Positions 51,572 to 54,357 of a stretch of 54,357 bases of DNA are shown here, piece by piece (position 1 is the stretch's first letter; each line of letters opens with the position of its first letter). Below the pieces are notes generated by a model. That model had not been told where the DNA came from. It did no database searches and was given only the letters and a program-made list of their open reading frames with translations. Both the position numbers and the translations under genes were made by a program. Source of the DNA: an uncultured Lachnospiraceae bacterium (GTDB lineage: Bacteria > Bacillota > Clostridia > Lachnospirales > Lachnospiraceae); NCBI GenBank assembly GCA_947650005.1, contig CANSTU010000014.1, positions 1-54,357 on the forward strand. Direction: 5' to 3'.

Positions 51572-53794
51572 ATGGATGAAGAAAGGCAGGATGTGTTAAG
51601 AGGTACACCAGAATCCGCGCGCCGGAAGCGGGAAAGAGGATTGTCTATCATAGCGGTGGCCCTTCTGGCAGTGCTGGCAGCAATCAGTACATTGATCTTT
51701 TATCGATATATGGATGGTACACTCTTTGCGGAGCGCAATTCCAATTTTATAGAAATATCCGATAAGGTGACAGGGATTATTGAACTGGTGGTGGGGCATT
51801 ATGAGAAGGCTTCCTGCACTGCGGAAAATCTTCTGAATCGTGCCGATTTGTCCAAAACGGAGGAGATTCCGGACAGTCTGGAAGAAATCAGACTCTGCCT
51901 GGGGGTTGAAAAAGGAGTGGTGCTGGCCTTTGATGAACAAGCCCGGTTCTATGCTTCGGACGGAACGGTCCGCAACTGGCGGGAGACAGCCGTACTTTCC
52001 AATGGGGATGAGATACAGGAACTGGCAATGATGTTGGATTACCGGGAGGACGATGTAACCCATATTCTTTTTATCAAGAAACTGGGCGAGCCTATAGAAG
52101 TGGAAGGAAGATGCCTCACCCATGTGGGGCTGGCGGTGGATATTTCCGTTTTTCAGGAGGCTTTTGACCCGGATATGTTCCAAAATCAAAGTCATGTCTA
52201 TGTGGTAAGTCCTGACGGCAGCAGGCTCTTTCGTCATGTATGTGAAGGCGGTTTTATTGACAGCTATAATCTTATGTCCGTGCTGGAATCCTGCGAATTC
52301 ATCCATGGCGGGACGGTGGATGATCTTCATAAAAACCTGCAGGAGCGCAGCAGCGCGGGGTATGAAATCATGTATGAGAAAGAACGTTATTTTGTTGCGA
52401 CGTCGTCGGTAGCGCATACGAATTGGGCTGTGTTAACCTTTGTCCCCATGGAGGTGTTGGGAGCGGGGACTTCGGCTTTTCTGAATACTGCAATTCTCTA
52501 TGTGTCTGCCATTGCGGCACTGGTGGTGTTGATGATGGGGCTGGCCATGTTCACTTTGCTTTCCAAGCGCAGCGACCGGCGGATTATCGAGCATCAGAGA
52601 CAATTAAATGAGCTGTTAAAAGATGCGGCTGATGCGGCCAATGCGGCCAATGTGGCCAAGAGCGATTTCCTTTCCCACATGTCTCATGATATCCGTACCC
52701 CCATTAACGGCATCATGGGTATGACGGATATAGCGCTGAAAAATTTGGACGACCGGGCTAAAACGTTGGATTGTCTGAAAAAGATCGAGGGCTCCTCCGG
52801 CCATCTGCTGAGTCTGGTGAACGACGTGCTGGATATGTCGCGTATCGAAAGCGGAAAAACGCAGATCAGTCATGAGCCCATGCATCTTGCCCAGGTAATA
52901 GAACGCTGCATTTCCATCATCGGAGGCCAGCTTCTGGGGCGGGATGTGGAACTGGTGGAGGAGATTTCTCTTCTGGAGCATCCCAGAGTGCTTGGGGACG
53001 AACTGCATCTGCGGCAGGTTCTTATCAATATTCTGGGCAATGCGGTAAAGTTCACCCCGGACGGGGGAAAAATTTATTTTCGGATACAGGAATTGGGAGT
53101 ATTGAAAAGTACGGCTCGTTTCCGCCTGGAGGTGGAGGATACGGGTATCGGTATGAAACCCGAATTTCTACCCCATATTTTTGAAGCCTTCGCTCAGGAG
53201 GAAGGCGGCAACCGCAGCACCTATAAGGGAACCGGCCTGGGTATGGCTATAACGAAAAAATTCGTGGACTTAATGGGCGGTACGATTACGGTGGACAGCC
53301 AGCTGAATGTGGGAACCCGTTTCGTGCTAGAATTTCCGATGGAAATAGATCAAAGGCAACCAGAGGAGCAGGAGTCGGACGTGCGGCAGACGGAACTGGC
53401 TGGTACGCGGCTTTTGGTGGCGGAGGACAACGAGCTGAATTTGGAAATCGCCCAATATGTCCTGGAGGATAAGGGGATTGAAGTCGTTCCTGCAATGGAC
53501 GGACAGGAGGCTTTGGATGTCTTTTCCGCCAGTCAGCCCGGGTTTTTTGACGGGATTCTCATGGATGTGATGATGCCGGTGATGGATGGCCTGGCCGCCA
53601 CTCGAGCCATTCGTGCCCTGGAACGCGGCGATGCAAAGACGATTCCCATTATCGCCATGACGGCAAACGCCTATGATGAGGATAGACGCAAGTGTCTGGA
53701 GGCGGGAATGAACGCGCATGTGGCGAAACCCATCGATGAGGAGACGCTTTTCCAGGTTCTGTCGCATTATATCGGCGCGGTGCATACGGGATGA
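51572..53794 (+). CDS. hybrid sensor histidine kinase with C-terminal receiver domain
   Basis: The 740-residue membrane kinase has two transmembrane segments (about 23-47 and 303-331) that enclose a large extracytoplasmic sensor of about 255 residues. A short coiled linker rich in DAANAAN precedes HisKA with phospho-accepting His372 in SHMSHDIRTPING. The HATPase domain has ILGNAVKFTPDGG, EDTGIGMKPEF and GTGLGMAITKKF. The C-terminal receiver has Asp665 in LMDVMMPVMDG and the AKPID lysine. The frame is open to 51470, but AAGGTGGC just before ATG 51572 supports the shorter start. The output partner is not encoded nearby within the window. Confidence 0.9.
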   Translation: MDEERQDVLRGTPESARRKRERGLSIIAVALLAVLAAISTLIFYRYMDGTLFAERNSNFIEISDKVTGIIELVVGHYEKASCTAENLLNRADLSKTEEIPDSLEEIRLCLGVEKGVVLAFDEQARFYASDGTVRNWRETAVLSNGDEIQELAMMLDYREDDVTHILFIKKLGEPIEVEGRCLTHVGLAVDISVFQEAFDPDMFQNQSHVYVVSPDGSRLFRHVCEGGFIDSYNLMSVLESCEFIHGGTVDDLHKNLQERSSAGYEIMYEKERYFVATSSVAHTNWAVLTFVPMEVLGAGTSAFLNTAILYVSAIAALVVLMMGLAMFTLLSKRSDRRIIEHQRQLNELLKDAADAANAANVAKSDFLSHMSHDIRTPINGIMGMTDIALKNLDDRAKTLDCLKKIEGSSGHLLSLVNDVLDMSRIESGKTQISHEPMHLAQVIERCISIIGGQLLGRDVELVEEISLLEHPRVLGDELHLRQVLINILGNAVKFTPDGGKIYFRIQELGVLKSTARFRLEVEDTGIGMKPEFLPHIFEAFAQEEGGNRSTYKGTGLGMAITKKFVDLMGGTITVDSQLNVGTRFVLEFPMEIDQRQPEEQESDVRQTELAGTRLLVAEDNELNLEIAQYVLEDKGIEVVPAMDGQEALDVFSASQPGFFDGILMDVMMPVMDGLAATRAIRALERGDAKTIPIIAMTANAYDEDRRKCLEAGMNAHVAKPIDEETLFQVLSHYIGAVHTG

Positions 53795-54130
53795 AGTTCT
53801 TTGGGATATAGAGAGAAAAAGAACAAAATTGCCTGAAGGTGGCTGTTCACCGGTTTTCGCAAACAGTGGATTCTTAAATCATGGAGTGGTATAGTTTGCC
53901 CGATTCGGTTTCGGGAGGTTTCTGGAGAAACGCATGCTCTTGGATGCGCTTTGGTTGTCAGGAAATCTTCGGGGACTGGATCGGGCATTTTGCTGTAAGA
54001 GTAGAAGGAAGGGTGGGTTGGGGATATGTCTTTTGGTTTGCAGCCTGGGAGGGCTTAGCGCGAGAAAGGTCATGGGCCTATATCATATTGAGAAAAGGGG
54101 GATAAGAAGGAAAATGGCCCCTTTGCACGC
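53795..54130. other. intergenic region after the hybrid kinase
   Basis: No convincing gene was recognised. Short open frames at 53881-54134 lack a good ribosome binding site and family likeness. The region leads into a hairpin element and a promoter for a gene outside the window. Confidence 0.45.
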
Positions 54131-54169
54131 TTGATTTGAGTGTGTGCTAAAGCACGCAGGCGGGATCAA
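54131..54169 (+). repeat. dispersed hairpin element, last copy
   Basis: TTGATTTGAG is followed by TGTGTGC-TAAA-GCACGCA (54141-54158), a 7-bp stem with one G-T pair, then GGCGGGATCAAA. Pairs three and five differ from the array copies with pairing kept. It lies upstream of the promoter at 54201. Confidence 0.8.
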
Positions 54170-54200
54170 AAAGAATGATAGATAAAAAAGCAACAGGCGC

Positions 54201-54250
54201 TTGACATTTATATAGATGACCTATATACTTGTATATAGATAATCTATATA
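54201..54250 (+). promoter_or_regulatory. promoter with two TATATAG-type operator palindromes
   Basis: TTGACA (54201-54206) and TATACT (54224-54229) are 17 nt apart. One palindrome, TATATAG-N5-CTATATA, spans roughly 54209-54227 and overlaps the spacer and -10. A second, TATATAGAT-A-ATCTATATA at 54232-54250, covers the start site. Such AT-rich TATA palindromes resemble sites of GntR/YtrA-like repressors, so the next gene is probably an autoregulated repressor or transporter (inference). Confidence 0.7.
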
Positions 54251-54295
54251 AATACAATAAATTGTCAGGCCAAGCCGGGTGGCATTTAGACAGAA

Positions 54296-54357
54296 GGGAT
54301 TCAAGGGATTCAAGGGATTCAAGGGATTCAAGGGATTCAAGGGATTCAAGGGATTCA
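54296..54357 (+). repeat. 9-bp tandem repeat at the window edge
   Basis: The unit GGGATTCAA repeats 6.9 times without change from 54296 to the last base and may continue beyond. It lies about 65 nt downstream of the -10 box of the last promoter. Confidence 0.9.

Overview
The window reads as a chromosomal segment of an anaerobic Clostridia bacterium, most likely Lachnospiraceae. The basis is the gene order of the ribosomal-protein/RNA polymerase alpha cluster, an L17 about 50-60 residues longer than the usual bacterial form, a Ptb-Buk butyrate pair, sigma-A type promoters and strong GGAGG-like ribosome binding sites. No tRNA, rRNA, CRISPR array, prophage, IS transposase or integrase was found by eye.

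Layout. 1-4.3 kb: rpmJ-rpsM-rpsK-rpsD-rpoA-rplQ, with unusually long spacers. 4.3-20.3 kb: accessory block lying where ecfA normally follows rplQ. It holds a maltose-acetyltransferase-like enzyme, a VTC/DUF4956/CotH module, a two-component system, an operon of two paralogous iron-sulfur proteins, a methyltransferase and a sugar ABC importer, and a ROK regulator. 20.4-25.5 kb: the interrupted conserved order resumes (ecfA1-ecfA2-ecfT-truA-rplM-rpsI). 25.5-29.2 kb: AraC regulator, MATE pump, second acetyltransferase, MarR regulator. 29.7-33.4 kb: a 1235-aa surface protein with eight Ig-like repeats. 33.5-35.6 kb: ptb-buk. 35.8-39.7 kb: AraC regulator divergent from a GH2 glycosidase. 40.3-44.2 kb: secA and prfB (with a programmed +1 frameshift). 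44.2-47.0 kb: MATE pump, DUF975 and DUF4190 membrane proteins. 47.5-48.8 kb: a GNAT-APH(3') fusion. 48.9-53.8 kb: tex and a hybrid histidine kinase. 53.8-54.4 kb: a promoter with operator palindromes and a 9-bp tandem repeat running off the edge.

The most unusual content is non-coding. (1) Two giant hairpins, at 10717-11011 and 23969-24227, have perfect or near-perfect arms of 102 and 84 bp with unrelated sequence, yet both enclose a 91-nt core that aligns without gaps and carries three compensatory base-pair changes. A decayed half copy is near 47280. (2) A dispersed small element consists of a 7-bp hairpin with an NAAR-like tetraloop followed by GANGGGAGT. It recurs at least ten times, always oriented toward the downstream gene. 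In four genes its GGGAG sits 5-6 nt before the start codon and so acts as the Shine-Dalgarno. Six copies form an exact 65-bp tandem array in front of the DUF4956 gene.

All function calls come from motif and family recognition by eye; no database search was run.
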